A stretch of DNA of 64,000 bases. Source: Paraphysomonas bandaiensis (taxonomy: Eukaryota; Chrysophyceae). The stretch covers positions 1 through 64,000 of the forward strand of contig CBFFRP010000024.1 of the NCBI GenBank assembly GCA_965644295.1, read 5' to 3'. The translations under genes and the position numbers were made by a program. Positions within the stretch are counted from its first letter, which is position 1. The number at the start of each line of letters is the position of its first letter. The notes beneath the pieces are model-generated. The model saw only the letters and a list, made by a program, of their open reading frames with translations, did not search any database and was not told where the DNA came from. Shown piece after piece: positions 22,490-34,121 of the stretch.

Positions 22490-23138
22490 GACTCTGAATA
22501 GACTGTGTATGTATGTGTATTCGTGTTATGGATGTAATTTCTATGATCTATAGATAGAAAAAGTGAGAAAGAGTTTGTTGATAATGAATAGATTGTTTTT
22601 ATAGGATAGTTTGAATGGTATTTAATGCTATAGTTTGTCTTGTGGTATGTATGTCTTGTGTGTGTCTTAAAGTATGAGATGTGCTGTAAGTGTGCTGTGC
22701 TATACATACATACACATACACTCATATATAAACATATAATAGACTACATACAAATACAGTGGAATACAGAGATTACATCTATAACGGTTGCACTGTTGCA
22801 CGTTGCACTTTTTAGGATGTGTATGTAGGAACTAGAATACAATGTATTCCACAAGAACCGTAAATTAGCAGTGAAATCCATAGAATCTGTGGAATTAAAG
22901 GATTTATATACAGCAATAGTATGAGTTTTTTATAATATCCTCATTTTCTTGTTATTTTATAAGGGAATATCACCACAGCAGTAGTCACAGCAGAGTGTAT
23001 GTCCCACTTGTAATGTACATACATGTACATACACTGCTGTATAGTACATACGTATATATATACATACTCATCTCATAATCTTGTAGCGTATTAGCACTCT
23101 ATAGCCTCGTATAGTCTGTGGATATTATCAGTTGTGAT
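22490..23138. promoter_or_regulatory. Divergent intergenic region between the LRR gene and ankyrin copy 1
   Basis: It contains ACTGCTGTAT at 23033-23042 (97 bp before the ATG at 23139) and TATACAGCAATAG near 22910, with many alternating GTACATACAT runs. The last 80 bp is duplicated upstream of the paralog at 34122-35555. Confidence 0.35.
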
Positions 23139-24091
23139 ATGTCGAATATATCTGTTCTGAACGATGATGTGATTCGTCTCATCATCTCTATGATCCCACA
23201 CACAGCTCTCCTTCCTGTGATTATGACTTGTAAGAGATTTCACGATATGGCTGATAGCATGAGAGATGAGAGAAGAGAGAGACTTGAGTCACATGTATCT
23301 CACTACTGTATGACCAACTCAATGGTCTCATGGGCTCTGTCTGTGGGCTGTCCATACATGCTGATGATGAATGGATGTGCACTATACGGCAGAATACAGC
23401 AGATGAAACACCTCAGAAGACTTAATACACATCCACACGGCTCTACACACATATGGAATGAAACGACATGCAGTGCTGCTGCTTGTGGTGGGCACTTGGA
23501 TATTTTGAAATGGCTTCACTCACAGGACCCTCCATGCCCATGGAATGTACGAACTTGTACAAGTGCTGCTACTGGCGGACACTTAGGTGTTCTAAAGTGG
23601 CTTCGATCACGAAACCCTCCATGTCCATGGAGTCACGCAACCTGCACTGGTGCTGCTAGTGGTGGACACTTGGATGTTCTGAAGTGGCTTCGTTCCCAGG
23701 ACCCTCCATGTCCATGGAATGTACACACTTGTAGCGGTGCTGCTAGTGGTGGACACTTAGGTGTTCTGAAGTGGCTTCGATCACGAAACCCTCCATGTCC
23801 ATGGCGTGAATTGACTTGCACTGGTGCTGCTAGTGGTGGACACTTGGATGTTCTGAAGTGGCTTCGCTCACAGGACCCTCCATGTCCATGGGATGAACAC
23901 ACTTGTAGCGCTGCTGCTAGTGGTGGGCACTTGGGTGTTCTGAAGTGGCTGCGTTCACAGGAACCTCCATGTCCATGGAATGAGCACACTTGTAGCACTG
24001 CTGCAGAGACTCAATTGTTCTGAAGTGGCTTCGATCACGAAACCCTCCATGTCCATATTACAAGCTCAAGGCTATCACGTATATCGGATAA
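23139..24091 (+). pseudogene. F-box/ankyrin-array (CPW repeat) gene, copy 1, frameshifted
   Basis: The ATG at 23139 gives MSNISVLNDDVIRLIISMIP, an F-box-like N-terminus (residues about 5-45). After a 75-residue linker come six 29-residue ankyrin-like units of the form GGHLDVLKWLRS-PPCPW. The open frame stops at 24023 after 294 residues. Compared with the paralog at 34122-35555, a 7-bp segment is missing at 24006-24009, where GAGAATGGAGACT has become GAGACT. The downstream frame still reads VLKWLRSRNPPCP before stopping at 24091. F-box proteins with such arrays are presumed ubiquitin-ligase adaptors. A truncated but functional product cannot be excluded. Neighbouring repeat units are highly similar at DNA level, indicating recent homogenisation. 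Confidence 0.75.
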
Positions 24092-25908
24092 GCCATAATT
24101 CAAGTCACGTATATGTCATTTCAGTATGCAACGACGAAATCTAAGCAGAAAAGAGAAGCTTTACTTCTCTTTCCTTCGCCATTTGATTATGGTTAGGATT
24201 ATCCGCTCTTAAGCTCATGCTTATTGAGAGGTAAGTTAAAAACATACATTACCCGATTCCGACAGTGTAGTCACTGTAAAGGACCGTCTGCACATTCTGC
24301 AGGCAAGACATATAACGCTAAGATTGTGTGAGAGTCGCCTTGTCGGCCCGCAAGTATATATCTTAACGATTATACTGGAATTCTCGGGACTGCGTATGGA
24401 AATGCAAATATCGTGCAGAATCTAGAAAGTCTATGTGCTCTCCTTCTTTGACGAATAATACACGACAATTCTCGTAGCCATTTATAACACTGGTTCTCTG
24501 GGAACACTGGTTGCAACAGGTAAGTGTATTGTTCGCATTTGTTGACCGATAATTTGGTTATGGTGTATTCGCTTGACTGACGCAGGCGGAGATGACAGAT
24601 GGATGTGTATCTGGTGCCTTAAGAGCAAGGCCCTTCTTTGTCTGCAGAGCACGCATGCAGGTGCCGAAACTAGTATATGCCGAAACTAGTATACTTATCT
24701 CTGTTGTTTGTTAGTTGCACATGTATGTGTTGTTGAGGCCTAGCAAATTTGGTTTAGCCCCCTTCTCCCTCATGAATGTGCAGGATTTTCCGTAATTGTG
24801 TATTAATCACATATATGTACATCTTGTGTAGATATAGCTTGAACAAGCCTTGTGCCATACAGAAAATGCGCCAAGATTATCAGAAATAAGTAGCTATTAA
24901 CTATTAGAAATAGGTAACTGAACTCTGAAGCAACACTCTCAATTAGTGAAAGTTATGCATTGCAACTAACTTTATTGCTTGTTTGTTCACCATCATAAAA
25001 AAAGCGCAATTCTTAATCATACACGCCACGGATGGACTGCTACAAGAAAAAAACTGCGCAAACTTCGTAGTACCCGCCATGACGGTAAACTACAGGTTAG
25101 ATACTCAGTGGAAAACTTTAGTTTCTACAGTAGAAAACAATATGAAGTCTACTACAACTGGTGTCGTACTATCTGGTGTTAACAATAGGCTTTTTATGTG
25201 CTTGAAAGCTCAACGTGAATATGCGATTTACAATGTCATTAGAAGTACATCAGTGTATGCATAGTACCGCATAAGTATTTTTTGATTTTTTTCTCACGAT
25301 TGCATAATGTTTACTTTCGTATATAGTGGATATATACAGCAGTGTTCTCTGTTGTATAAATATGCAACAGTATGTACAGCACTGTTTCCTATTGATATTA
25401 TATGATATGGAAAATATCATACTATATAAAGAGACTGATGAGAATGACTGGTGAACATATGGTGTTTGAGTACAGATAGATGCTCACCAGTCACTCGTCA
25501 TCAGTCTCACACATTTTTATAAATTATACATGTATATAGAGCATTCGTATTCAGTGCTTAGAAACAAGTGTGCGTGTTTTTGTTAGGGTATTTTAACTAT
25601 TTAGTATTTAATACTGTGGCATGACCAAACCTGGTCAACTGCGGGCGACCTGGTCTAATGACAACTATTTTGCTAGAACCCTACTTTTAAGAGCGTAGAA
25701 CTATAATAAAATGTTTTCTATGCAAATGAGTGTTTTCTTTTAATTAACACTGAAAGCAAGGAATAAAATGGCAGTTGAGGTAGCTATATTGGCATCTAAC
25801 GTAGTAGTTTAGTATTAAGTAATTGTAATAATTGAAATTGAGACAGCAAGTAAAAATTGCTATTATAGTTGACTACAACATCATGCGTCAATTAATTGAT
25901 ATACGCAG
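24092..25908. other. Long gene-poor stretch
   Basis: No gene could be supported. It contains a direct repeat GCCGAAACTAGTAT (24665 and 24681), CTGCTGTAT-like motifs without an adjacent gene (25333, TATACAGCAGTG), and a hairpin at 25431-25508. A 93-codon frame near 24983 has no coding character that I can support. Confidence 0.5.
25431..25508. ncRNA. Imperfect long hairpin (about 28-bp stem, 21-nt loop)
   Basis: 25431-25458 (GAGACTGATGAGAATGACTG then GTGAACAT) pairs with 25480-25508, with a few mismatches and one bulge. The size resembles a small-RNA precursor, but it could equally be a foldback relic. Transcription is unknown. Confidence 0.3.
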
Positions 25909-25920
25909 CCCTGCTAGTCA

Positions 25921-26435
25921 TTTTGAAAGTCTTACTATATTAGCAATAGGCGTTAAAAACCAGCACCAACTTAGTAGCTAGATGAATGCTAGACAAACTA
26001 GTTAGACCTTTACCTGTAACTAATCAGCAGTACACACTTTTTTTATACTACTATTTAACGCTATGGAATCTGCTTGTGCATCGCCGCAGCACCAAGGTGC
26101 GACCACTTCAGCTCTGAGTTCTTAAGGTGAACATCCCGGATGCTTGACTTCAGCAGGCAGCCCAATACCCCGGTTACCCTTCAGGTGGGTCCTGTCCCGG
26201 ATGCCCTTGAGGTGGGCCCTGTCCCGGATGCCTGTTTTTTCGTCAGGGCCCAAAGACGTCTACACAAGTGTCACTTATTGGTGTCCCTTGTACCACACAA
26301 GTAGTCGGCTATGAGTGGGCAGAAGAATATCTGCTGACTATGTTTGCGGCTCACGTTAGTTTCCCAGAGAGAATCGCTCCGGTACTTATCCCCCAGAACA
26401 CCACGAAAAGGTGCGAGGCCGACTTTGTTGAGGGG
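25921..26435 (-). mobile_element. Retroposon family copy 2 (515 bp) with 12-bp target duplication
   Basis: Flanked by CCCTGCTAGTCA at 25909-25920 and 26436-26447, a perfect 12-bp direct repeat. The element starts TTTTGAAAGTCTTA and ends TTTGTTGAGGGG on the plus strand. Read on the minus strand it would end in a short A run, hence the strand assigned. It carries no ORF, so it is non-autonomous. It is inserted inside a CTAGTCA-type repeat. Confidence 0.8.
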
Positions 26436-26439
26436 CCCT

Positions 26440-26551
26440 GCTAGTCAACCTAGTCATTGTAAACTGAATATATGAATTACTAATTGACTAGGTTTTATAC
26501 ACCAATTTTGGTGTGACTAGGAAATTACACCAATTTGACTAGGTCCAATAA
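26440..26551 (-). repeat. CTAGTCA-type repeat, copy 2, interrupted by the retroposon
   Basis: The reverse complement begins TTATTGGACCTAGTCAAATT, like copy 3 at 33301, and contains ACACCAAAATTGGTGT. Its continuation appears on the far side of the retroposon near 25880-25920. Confidence 0.7.
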
Positions 26552-26974
26552 GAGATCCCTTAATTATTGCGCAAGCTTGTTACTTATATATTATATATTA
26601 CACATATTTAAATCGTTCTAAATTCTAAACAGTGTAAAACCTTGATATGTGTGCTATTTTTATTGACTTAATATTTATTGGCTTAACTTAAAAATATATT
26701 CAGGCAAGCTTTAGGAGTGCAATCTAATATCAATTTGATACAAATTTACTTTTAGGCAATTTTGTACCCAAACAATAAGAAACGTAATTCGATAAAACCA
26801 CGAAATCTGTACCGACGAATGCAAGCCACATAGGAACGCTACATCTGTGAACTAGCAGTATATATATTCCACATATAGACGTGCAAATACTATTATTAGG
26901 TTAGCTCATTCGTCATATGATATCACCACTAGCTTTACATCAATGCAACAATTACAATGGATATAGAGAAAATA
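26552..26974. other. AT-rich 3' flank of the GAF/C2/WW gene
   Basis: No feature recognised; probably intergenic DNA plus 3' UTR of the minus-strand gene. Confidence 0.5.
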
Positions 26975-29900
26975 TTATAACTCAATTGTGTACCCTCCAG
27001 CTGATGCTGATGCGATACCTGTACTCGGTGCTGCTACAGAAGGAGGCATACTATAATACTCTGGTTCTTCAGCGGGAAGTTCCCAAGCAGATTGACCGTT
27101 GGCTTCATTGTACCAATAGTAATTACCGCTGTCATCCTGTAGCTGTATCCAGTCACCGTGCCTAACCGGTTCGTCCGCAGGAACATCCGCTGCAGCAGCC
27201 GCTTCAGCGGAATCGGCCTCCGCAGGTTTATCCCAAGAGGCTTCACCAGTAACTACATTATAGTAATACACATTGCCATCCGCATCGACCATCTCACTCC
27301 AGTCTCCGAATCGTGGGGTGTCTTCACATATTTGATTGTCAACTTCCTGCTTGCTTGGGGTAGGGGGCGCTCTAGGGGTTGGTTCATATCCTTCAACTCG
27401 ATAGCGTAACCGAAGTGAAAATTCGCCACAACCAGTGACACCATCATCATCGTGCAGCTCTCCGCTCATGTCAGTCCATCCATTGGGCGCATCTAATAAC
27501 TTACCCATGGACAAGCTTGCAGTCAAATTTCGTAATTCACCATTATCGCCTTGTTGTTTGACATGAATTACAAGTAAATCGGCATGGAAGTGAGAGAGCG
27601 GAATTTTCCCAGTAAAATCCAGGTATTTCCAAGATGTAACATCATCAACAACTGGTTCTACTGTGCTACTCTGTTTCCACAATGCTCCTTCATCGACCAT
27701 TAAATCAACAAATACATTCGTAGGGCCTGATATGACTCGTTAGTACACACTAAAAGATATCACATCCAAACTTACATGTCACACGGAGGTTACTAACGGA
27801 AATGGACATCACATCAAGGAATCCGAACTCCGTGTCTGAATCTTCTTCAGTTTTCTCAGCATCTGACGGTGCTAAATCCACTTTATCTACTGTGGTCTCC
27901 CCCTCAACATCAGTGCCTTCTTGTGGTTGCGCTACATCTCCTGTAGTTCCAGACTGCTCCGTTTCTTCATTACACTTCTCTTCATTTTGACACTGTTCAG
28001 TCGATTCGACGGGCTCTTCAATGTATGCTGGATCTGTAGCACCGCCACCTTGAGTAGCGGTATGTATTACGCTTTCAGATTCGTTATTCAAATCGTCACC
28101 CTCATTTATAGCCCCACCAGGGTGATCTTCGCTTAGTTTCACCTCGTCAGCAGTATTGGATTGCCTTTCACTATCAGTAGGAGCCTCCACCTCACTTGGT
28201 TCAACTGTGGGTGACACCTCCAGTTCAGGTTCGCCTGATGGTACTTCAACAGGTTCATCATCGGAAGGCACATCATCATACGGTTCTTCACCCCCATATC
28301 GATACCTTATTCTAATGGAGTACTCCCCACATGTATCATCGCCATCAGTATCAATCAGATTTCCATCCAATGTCGTCCACGTATTCGATTGGACAACCAT
28401 ATCAGTGAGAGAGAGGCAAGTTTCACCAAAAATCTCACCATCTCTATATACTCGCAAAAGCATGAAGTCTGACGTAAGTTGATTTTCTGACACCAGTCCC
28501 GCAAACGGCAGATCCTTCCACTTCACATGGGACGTAGAAGGTATTTGAACATCCGTCGCATGCTGCCAGTCACCCAAACTTAATTCAGCAAAAATATCAG
28601 TGGGACCTGTACATACACTTACATATAATTGAGAAAAAGTGTGACCCATACCAGAAATCTGCAGATTCTGCAACTTGATGCGAGAAACTTCAAGGTCCCC
28701 TTTGACATCGGCTTCCTCTTCTGCTGTTGGAGCGGCTTCTGATTGTGCACCAACATCCTGATTATCTGAATTATCATTGTCAGTGGTAGGATGATCTCCA
28801 TTCCTCGCTAATTCGTCCTCACAATCTAATACGTCACCATCCTTGCAAGAAGGATCTTGGCTCTCCAATCTATACCGCACCAACACAAAAAACTCCCCAT
28901 TTCCAGCATCGCCGTCTTTGTTCAAAAGTCGACCTGTAAGCTTAACCCATGAATTCGTTTTCTCAGTCAGAGACGCAATTGAGAGCGAAGCTTTGCCCAA
29001 GAACTTATCGTTTTGTTCATGATGTTGCTTTACACGTAGAGCGAATAAATCGTGACAAGCCTGCGCGTGAGATACTCTTCCGGAATAAGCGAGATCTTTC
29101 CATTTCAATACAGGGCCATTATTAGAATCTGTAGAATGCTTCCATGTAGTTCCATCCCCTAGCTTCAACTCCACGAATACATCTACATAATACAGTTGAC
29201 AAAACATACACCATACACTACACCACCTACCACTACAGTCCAGTCCAGTCAGCGTGATGTGAGAAACCTCTAAATAAGCATCTTCTGGCCCTGCGATATA
29301 CTTCAGTTTCTCATGAAGGGCGCTGACTTGTTCTTCCAAAGTTGCAATATTTTTTTTGTAAACCTCGACTTCTTTCGCATGTTGCTTCCTTAACTTGGCC
29401 ATATCGGCTTCAAATTGAGACCGATGCTCTTTCACTGCGGCATCAATAGCTTTCTTTTTGGAAACATCTTCAGGTTTAGTTTTACTCTCTCTTAAAACTC
29501 TAATTTCTTCTTTCATGGCGGATATTTGGAGTTCATATCTCTTAATCGGCTTTTCAAATTCATTACCAGTTGTAGCAGAAACAGCAAAGACATCATCAGG
29601 GTCAAAACAAGGAAACTCGTCGAAAAAATCCGCACGAGAATCATTCGCGGAGCTTGGTTTCAGATATTCATCATACAAGCCCCCACCAGGCAAATTAGAC
29701 GTGTCCTCTGCCATTGTCACTGATTTTACTTGAAGCGGTCGTCGCTTGCGAGGCACTTCGCGAGGTGGGGCAAGTGATAGGGGCATGGACACCAGCTTCT
29801 CAGTTAATGTAATTGGAGCCAAAGTTACATCCGGTCGTGCAGATGGTTTACCAACGTACTTTAAGATGCTTGTCAAATTTCCCGATAAAGAAAACATCAA

Positions 29901-32102
29901 CCACTGTTGTGCGATCTCAAACGATAGTGAGAAAGGGTCAACCTTGTCTTGCACAGCGTGAAGGAGAGGGCTCAAAGAACTTGGTACTGCTTGCACAACT
30001 GCTATGACCTCATTCTCAAAGTTCATGATTGGAACAGAGTAGAAAGGCTCTGACGCTGAGTCGATATCTACTTGAGGATTGAGCACAGGATCCGAGCCAG
30101 GACTTGAAACGAGGTACGGCTTCTTCGTTTTTACACAATAGCCAGCAACTCCAGAGTGCTTCGGATTATAACAGCACGACAGATTAGACGCTTTGCAGTT
30201 CATCATGGCGATTGCTTGTTGCTGGAGAGAAATCAAATCACAGTCATCTAATCCAATCGCTTTGGATAATATAAATGCTTTTGTTTTAGAGCATTTCAAT
30301 GAATCGCGTACGACATTCTCAAGAGTATACAAAACCTCCTCCGAAAGCAAGTCATTAGCTGCACATAGCGTCTCCTTCTCAGGTAGAGCTGCGTTCAGCT
30401 TGAGAGGGGCTTGAATCATAGTCGATATGATGGCTGATTCACTCCACACTCTGCGAAAAAGAATGCACGTTGCACTAAGAGCTCCTGCAAGCTCCCCATA
30501 GGAAGTCGCGTACAACTCATCCACTTCTGAAAACTTATTGTTGTCGCGTTTGTTGAGAAAATGTATTGCTCCAATTACACGGCCATTTCCATGCTCACGA
30601 ATAGGAACCGAGAGAATCCGCTTTAGTCCAAAGTCCCCCGCCGCATCAATATTAGGATTGAAGAATAGATTCTTAACTTGCTTTAAGTTGTTGTATCTTC
30701 GAATCAATCCATTTCTGATAACATTTTCTGCAATGGACTCTTCCTCGCCCACTTTAATTTTCTCGATAGTTTTGGAACCAGTTACGTACCGATGCATGGT
30801 ATCTCCTCCTGGTTGAAGAATGAATACGGACAGCCTCTCCGTATCAAATAACTGGCACACACGCCGATGACACAAGTGAAACGCCACATCCGCTTCAATG
30901 AGATTACAAGGTGTTGCCGCAAGGTGGGCAACCATGCCATCCATATGCTTTATACCTTCCATCGGATCGAATGCATTCCTATTCACCAATGCGCTAAGGC
31001 GAGTGTCCATTCGCTCTTTGCTTTTCGTATTTGATCCTGAATTCTCTCGCCTGTCAGAATTGTCGGCATTCTTCGAAGCTTTCTTTTCCGTGGGACCGAA
31101 AGCCATTCCACTCTCAAGGCTCTGAATCTCTCTCATTTCATCAAGTTCCAATTGCAACTGTCGGTTCCTACGCTCCGCATATCGCAAACTCGACCGCAAG
31201 CCTTGAATTTTGAACTCTAAGTTTTCCACATTTTTAACGACTCTGTTATGCTCCTTAGCCACTCGTAAAAGTCTCTCGCGAAGTTTTTCGTTTTTCGTGA
31301 CAGATATTTCTTGCTCCGCATTGGCATGTTTGGCAACATTCTTTGAACTACTTGGACGAGGAATACTTGTTTTTCCAGGAGATGGGGGAGTTGAGCCAAT
31401 TTCGTCCATCGGAGTTAATGGTCGCTGATCAGGAGAACCGCTTCTGCGTTGTGTCGGAGATGCACGCATTGTCTGATCACTCAAATTATTTTTTCTTCGT
31501 TGCCGTTGACTAGCATGAATTGATTTTTTACTACTTCCATCAGTAATTAAAGCAAATGCATCAATAAGTGTTTTATTTGTTGATGATAAACGTGAGATTG
31601 CTTTTGAATTACGTATTGCATAATTTTGTCGTGATTCTGCATCATCTTGAAGGGCTCCTAACTTCTCTTCTAACATTATAATTTTTTCACGAGATAATTC
31701 ACATCGTTGTCTTAATTGTTCCATTTCAGTTAATTTTTTCTTATGTTCACCTTTCAATGCCATGAGTTCTAATTTTACAGCATCATACTGTTTTTGTGCA
31801 TTCTCTGCCGTAAATGTTGCCATATTAACAACACTTGTAACTCTTTCTCTTACATCATATGGCATTTTGGCAATAATTTTATATAATGCATGCATACCTG
31901 ATGTAGAGGATGTATATGATATATTCTTACGATAATCTAAATCCATACTATTTGAACGATATTGTGGCTCTAATGTAGTAGAATAAGGATTATTACGACC
32001 TTGTGGTCCTGGTGATGGTGTTGTAGGTGGTAATGTAGGTTTTTTACCCATATTTTCTGTAAGTGATATTGATTTTTTTGGACCAGTAGGATATTTTCTC
32101 AT
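26975..32102 (-). CDS. GAF - coiled coil - three C2-like - two WW domain scaffold protein
   Basis: Four exons (29231-32102, 28652-29182, 27776-28606, 26975-27726) give 1661 aa; introns are 48, 45 and 49 nt. Residues 1-350 are Ser/Pro-rich and coiled coil. About 375-760 hold two GAF-like modules (RRVCQLFDTERLSVFILQPG; IGAIHFLNKRDN; SGVAGYCVKTKKPYLV). About 880-945 is a further coiled coil. Three C2-like modules follow near 945-1085, 1122-1260 and 1398-1520, each with a VDVFVELKLGD-type strand and a WKDL core. WW domains close the protein (GDWSEMVDADGNVYYYN; GDWIQLQDDSGNYYWYN). It probably links membranes or phospholipids to proline-rich partners, with GAF as a sensor or dimer module. No catalytic domain is seen. 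Two introns have lengths divisible by three, so retention would not shift frame. Confidence 0.85.
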
Positions 32103-33300
32103 ATTGATTTGTGTATATAGAAGTAGAAGTTATTTGAAGTGAAAGAAAGTGTGGATTAGGATGAAGTGAAGTGTTTTATAGGGTTATACATGCATATGAT
32201 ACACTTCAATATATTCAAATACGAGAAGAAGTTAAGTGATCTTGAATAAGCGCAACTTCACTTCAGTTAATAGCACTGGTATGTATTGCACACTGCTGTA
32301 TGCTCTCATCAAGCCTCATTGTATCATATTAAAAACGACCAACCTAAAACGAGTGAAACGTATATACCGCCTGTTTTACCCAATAACGCCTGTATACAAT
32401 ACTGTATGTATACTCTGTATGTAGATGTACAAAAGGATAAGCTGCTGAAAGTCTTGAAATCTATGACAAAAATCTTGAAAATAGTGCATTTTGGTGTTAT
32501 TGTGGAGGTTGAGGTACTCTGAACATACAGTACATACATGTACACAGTAGATGTGTGTAGCTAGTAAATATGACATGGGTTTCTTTCATTACAATTCTTC
32601 ATGAATGTAATTGTTGAGAGTAGAATGTTATTATTGCTGGTGTTGTCAACAGATGCAAAGCTATTAATGCTATGGCTCTAGACCGTAACGATGGTTTGAG
32701 GGTCTGTGACATGTCCACTGGAAAATTAACAGAGTATGTGCTTGTTGCTGGGTCACCTATCAGTGATGTTGCGATTGAAGTCGAGATAGCGAGCGCGCAT
32801 GGGTGAGAAGTATTAGGGAGTCGTGTGTCGTGCACTGCTGTGACACCCATGGCTATGTACGGAGTGAAGTCAGTATCTACTATTGTCTTTCTGTGGTGGG
32901 GGCATATGTTGTTCCCTATTCCATCAAACCAGTACAATGAGCGTCTTGTGGATGCTAATACTACAACTCGGCGCTCACGTTTTGTTCCTTCTACCATATC
33001 GTGTGGCCTGAAGCCTAGGCATTATGTTTGTAATCTTGTAGGTTGTGTTTCCTTCAGGGAAGTGGGTTAATTTAGCTATGTGGTAGGGAATGTTTGAATT
33101 GAGCATTACACTCAAGTTACCCTTTCTCTACACGTAAACCTTAAACTTGCTTTGTTGCACACAAGTACTTTCAAGAAAGAATTAGAGTTACATTACGAGT
33201 TGGTTTCACCTCCTGCACACTATATTAGCTCGATTCAATTGCACATTATATGTCGTGTCATCAACTGCATGTGTTAGTGGCGAGTAGACATACGGGATAT
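32103..33300. other. Upstream region of the GAF/C2/WW gene and gene-poor DNA
   Basis: ACTGCTGTAT at 32292-32301 lies 190 bp from the start codon at 32102. A low-confidence ORF is listed separately at 32599-32997. Nothing else was recognised. Confidence 0.45.
32599..32997 (-). CDS. Hypothetical ORF, possibly non-coding or a gene relic
   Basis: 132 codons from ATG at 32997 to 32599. The plus strand also carries open frames across 32640-33068 (one includes VCDMSTGKLTEYVLVAGSPI), so strand and reading are ambiguous. No domain is recognised. GC content is slightly higher than in the flanks, which hints at a decayed coding region. Treat as doubtful. Confidence 0.2.
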   Translation of the reverse strand: MVEGTKRERRVVVLASTRRSLYWFDGIGNNICPHHRKTIVDTDFTPYIAMGVTAVHDTRLPNTSHPCALAISTSIATSLIGDPATSTYSVNFPVDMSQTLKPSLRSRAIALIALHLLTTPAIITFYSQQLHS

Positions 33301-33420
33301 ATTATTGGACCTAGTCAAATTGGTGTAACTTCTTAGTCAACAGGTGGAAAATCTAATCATTAAATAATACATATATTCAATTTATAATGACTAGGATGAC
33401 TACGTGCTTATAGTATTTAC
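33301..33420 (+). repeat. CTAGTCA-type repeat, copy 3
   Basis: It begins ATTATTGGACCTAGTCAAAT, matching copies at 12082 and 26551(-). It includes a TGACTAGGATGACTA segment equivalent to TGACTAGGTTGACTA in the other copies. A possible distal end with inverted TTTTTACACCAAAATTAG lies near 33475-33492. Confidence 0.65.
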
Positions 33421-34024
33421 CCGGCCATCAATTAATGAATGCAGATATTGAATTATTTAATACTTAGACTAGATTTTTACACCAAAATTAGCTTCACAGT
33501 GCAGGAGATGAATGTACTGCCATTTCGTATTAGATATCCAGCTGTTAGGCTGTTCAATAGGGATGGTTGATTGCCATTATCATTTATCTATCATTCAGAT
33601 GTACTTGCAACTTGCTTCCATATCAATGTTACAATGAAACAATTATCTATGATCAACAGATATATTAGTTATTCGAAAGCCTTGGTATTAAAAATATTAC
33701 AATTAATTGCAATTGGTTGAAGAAACTTTTGATTAATTATAATTGCAATTCTTTTCTATTCTAGAACATACGTGGGTACAAGAGTGCCCGCACTCTATAT
33801 TGGGAAACGACATTACGGAGGGTGTAGGATGGTAGAGATGTGTAAACTAATTTCTTCCATTTCGTCGTCGTGTTTGTTTATTATAATAAAACTATATCAT
33901 ACACAGATATGAAAGACTACAATATAGTGAAAAGCAATATAGGGCGTACTTGGATTCAAACAAAACAAGACGCGGTTATCATGATATTATAATCATCCTT
34001 TTCCGTATACAAATTTGTATATGT
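33421..34024. other. AT-rich gene-poor DNA
   Basis: No gene, RNA or dispersed repeat was recognised apart from the repeat tail near 33475. Confidence 0.5.
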
Positions 34025-34121
34025 TCTACAAATGAAGCCACTTCAGAACATCCAAGTGGCCACACTACGCAGCATAGTAGTGTCCCTTCAATCCATGAAC
34101 ATGGAGAGTCCAGTTAATGAA
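34025..34121 (-). pseudogene. Decayed extra ankyrin units 3' of ankyrin copy 2
   Basis: In the same frame beyond the stop at 34122-34124, the sequence still reads CGHLDVLKWLH but is broken by two further TAG codons and divergence. These are units of the array that have dropped out of the coding sequence. Confidence 0.7.

Noticed and set aside
24979-25264. Two overlapping ORFs of 67 and 93 codons
   Set aside because: Overlapping frames with no domain, splice-consistent continuation or codon bias that I can see.
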